Shown: in pieces, positions 6,181 to 7,188 of the stretch
How the letters are laid out: each line of letters begins with the position of its first letter
How positions within the stretch are numbered: position 1 is the stretch's first letter
Assembly: GCA_023387245.1 (NCBI GenBank)
Contig: JAEWIH010000057.1
Coordinates: 1-7,188 of the forward strand
Reading direction: 5' to 3'
Source: Bacillota bacterium
Lineage (GTDB): Bacteria; Bacillota_I; Bacilli_A; Erysipelotrichales; Erysipelotrichaceae
Length of the DNA: 7,188 nucleotides
The notes under the pieces: generated by a model
Databases searched by the model: none
Told to the model about the DNA's origin: nothing
The model's input: the letters and a program-made list of their open reading frames with translations, nothing else
Translations under genes and position numbers: made by a program

Positions 6181-7093
6181 CTAACTCTAAAGCAATTTTA
6201 GATGCCAATCTAGCATTATTAAATACTAACTGAATATTTGCTAGTAAGCTTTGACCATCAGTCGCCTTAACAATCGCTTCTAACAAAAAAGGAGTTACAT
6301 CTTTACCCTCAATATTTTGACACTCTGCCTTTAAAAGAGCCTGTTCGATAGCATCATTAATTTTATGCTCATCCATCGCATATTGTTCAGGAATCGGATT
6401 AGCAATTACTAATCCCCCCTTTAATCCAATACCAAATTTAGTCTTAATCACATTAGCAATTTCTAAAGGAGTATTTAAGCGATGTCTTAATTTAAAATTA
6501 CTCTTATTAGTATAAAAAGCAGGTAAATAATCAGTTTGATAACCAATAACTGGCACACCTTTGGTCTCTAAATATTCTAAAGTTAAGCCTAAATCTAAAA
6601 TTGACTTAGCCCCTGCACAAACTACTGCCACATTAGTATTAGCCAACTCATCTAAATCTGCAGAAATATCCATAGTTTCATTAGCATTACGATGAACACC
6701 ACCAATCCCTCCAGTCGCAAAAACTTTAATATTAGCCATATTCGCAATAATCATCGTAGTCGCTACAGTAGTAGCACCTAGTTGTTTAGAAGCTAAAACA
6801 AGTGCTAAATCGCGACGAGAAACTTTAACTACATCTAAGCCAGTTTGTGCCAATAGATCAATTTCATCTGCACTCAATCCAACTTTCATCTTACCATCAA
6901 TAATCCCAATCGTAGCCGGGATAGCCCCACACTCTCTGACAATTGCTTCGACTGCTAAAGCCGTTTCTTTATTTTGAGGATAAGGCATTCCATGAGAAAT
7001 AATAGTAGACTCTAGAGCTACTATCGGCAAATTATGATTTAAAGCATGTTGTATTTCTGGACTAATTTCTAAATATTCTTTTAATTGTTCCAT
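6173..7093 (-). CDS. psuG: Pseudouridine-5'-phosphate glycosidase PsuG
   Basis: Cleaves the C-glycosidic bond of pseudouridine 5'-phosphate to uracil and ribose 5-phosphate (reversible in vitro), the second step of pseudouridine catabolism in the cytosol. The 306 residues are full length. Family blocks are VALESTIISHGMPYPQN (25-41), PATIGIIDGKMKVGL (59-73), VVKVSRRDL (88-96), VFATGGIGGVHR (124-135), DISADL (142-147), CAGAKSILDLGLTLEYLE (159-176) and GYQTDYLPAFY (184-194). By alignment with E. coli PsuG, the catalytic residues are Glu28, Lys90, the Schiff-base Lys163 and the Mn ligand Asp146, all present. The start is supported by AAAGGAG 8 nt upstream. It overlaps the end of the upstream kinase gene by 13 nt, which fits a coupled psuK-psuG operon. 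Confidence 0.97.
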   Translation of the reverse strand: MEQLKEYLEISPEIQHALNHNLPIVALESTIISHGMPYPQNKETALAVEAIVRECGAIPATIGIIDGKMKVGLSADEIDLLAQTGLDVVKVSRRDLALVLASKQLGATTVATTMIIANMANIKVFATGGIGGVHRNANETMDISADLDELANTNVAVVCAGAKSILDLGLTLEYLETKGVPVIGYQTDYLPAFYTNKSNFKLRHRLNTPLEIANVIKTKFGIGLKGGLVIANPIPEQYAMDEHKINDAIEQALLKAECQNIEGKDVTPFLLEAIVKATDGQSLLANIQLVFNNARLASKIALELVK

Positions 7094-7188
7094 TTTATTT
7101 TCTCCTTTATTTTTTCTATTGTATCTAATAATAATCTTTCATTTAATCCTGGATATAAAGTATATTCAGTCATTAAATTTAAATATGA
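7081..7188 (-). CDS. psuK: C-terminal end of a probable pseudouridine kinase (PfkB family), running off the right edge
   Basis: An open frame enters from the right edge and gives 35 residues ending at TAA (7081-7083). It includes MTEYTLYPGLNERLLLDTI and ends in a Lys-rich helix (KIKEKIKWNN). The TEYTLYPGLN segment resembles the extreme C-terminus of PfkB-type pseudouridine kinases (family pattern: SExTVNPxLS). PsuK phosphorylates pseudouridine to supply PsuG with its substrate, and the two genes are usually adjacent. The 13-nt overlap with psuG, whose ribosome binding site lies inside this frame, supports a real gene. The nucleotide-binding and catalytic parts are outside the window, so identity rests mainly on context. 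Confidence 0.68.
   Translation of the reverse strand, partial: SYLNLMTEYTLYPGLNERLLLDTIEKIKEKIKWNN

Noticed and set aside
1..7188. Mollicute origin with UGA read as Trp.
   Set aside because: Trp codons inspected in prkC are TGG and rlmN ends with TGA, so the standard bacterial code applies.

Overview
The window comes from an AT-rich, low-GC Gram-positive bacterium. A PASTA-type Ser/Thr kinase and its PP2C phosphatase sit in the order rlmN-prpC-prkC-rsgA that is familiar from Firmicutes, Shine-Dalgarno sites are strong, and there is a lipoprotein with a lipobox. UGA is a stop (rlmN ends in TGA) and Trp is read from TGG, so this is not a Mycoplasma-type code. A gut-type Erysipelotrichia or a related Bacillota lineage is my best guess; that is inference from composition and gene content, not proof.

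Layout, left to right. (1) 1-3695, minus strand: rlmN, prpC, prkC and the first 27 codons of rsgA. All four are joined by short overlaps (4, 8 and 1 nt), so they are probably one translationally coupled unit. It combines 23S rRNA/tRNA methylation, ribosome assembly and a kinase/phosphatase pair that senses cell-wall material. Its putative promoter places the transcription start on the A of the rlmN ATG. (2) 3744-5384, minus strand: a three-gene operon with a PgpA/YutG-type phosphatidylglycerophosphatase, a thioredoxin-like lipoprotein and a very divergent AAC(3)/YokD-family acetyltransferase homologue, closed by a clear intrinsic terminator. (3) 5385-5497: a divergent promoter region. (4) 5498-6145, plus strand: sodA, a Mn-type superoxide dismutase with unusual cysteines, ending in a hairpin shared with the convergent gene. 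(5) 6173-7188, minus strand: psuG and the C-terminal end of a probable PfkB-type pseudouridine kinase (psuK), an operon for pseudouridine catabolism.

No CRISPR array, insertion sequence, tRNA or rRNA was seen, and no gene-free stretch exceeds about 115 bases. I do not see a new multi-gene system. The most interesting points are a FIVAR-like helical domain after the PASTA repeats of PrkC, the AAC(3) homologue with altered pocket motifs, the possible leaderless start of rlmN, and the CxC plus His-Cys-Cys tail of the superoxide dismutase.
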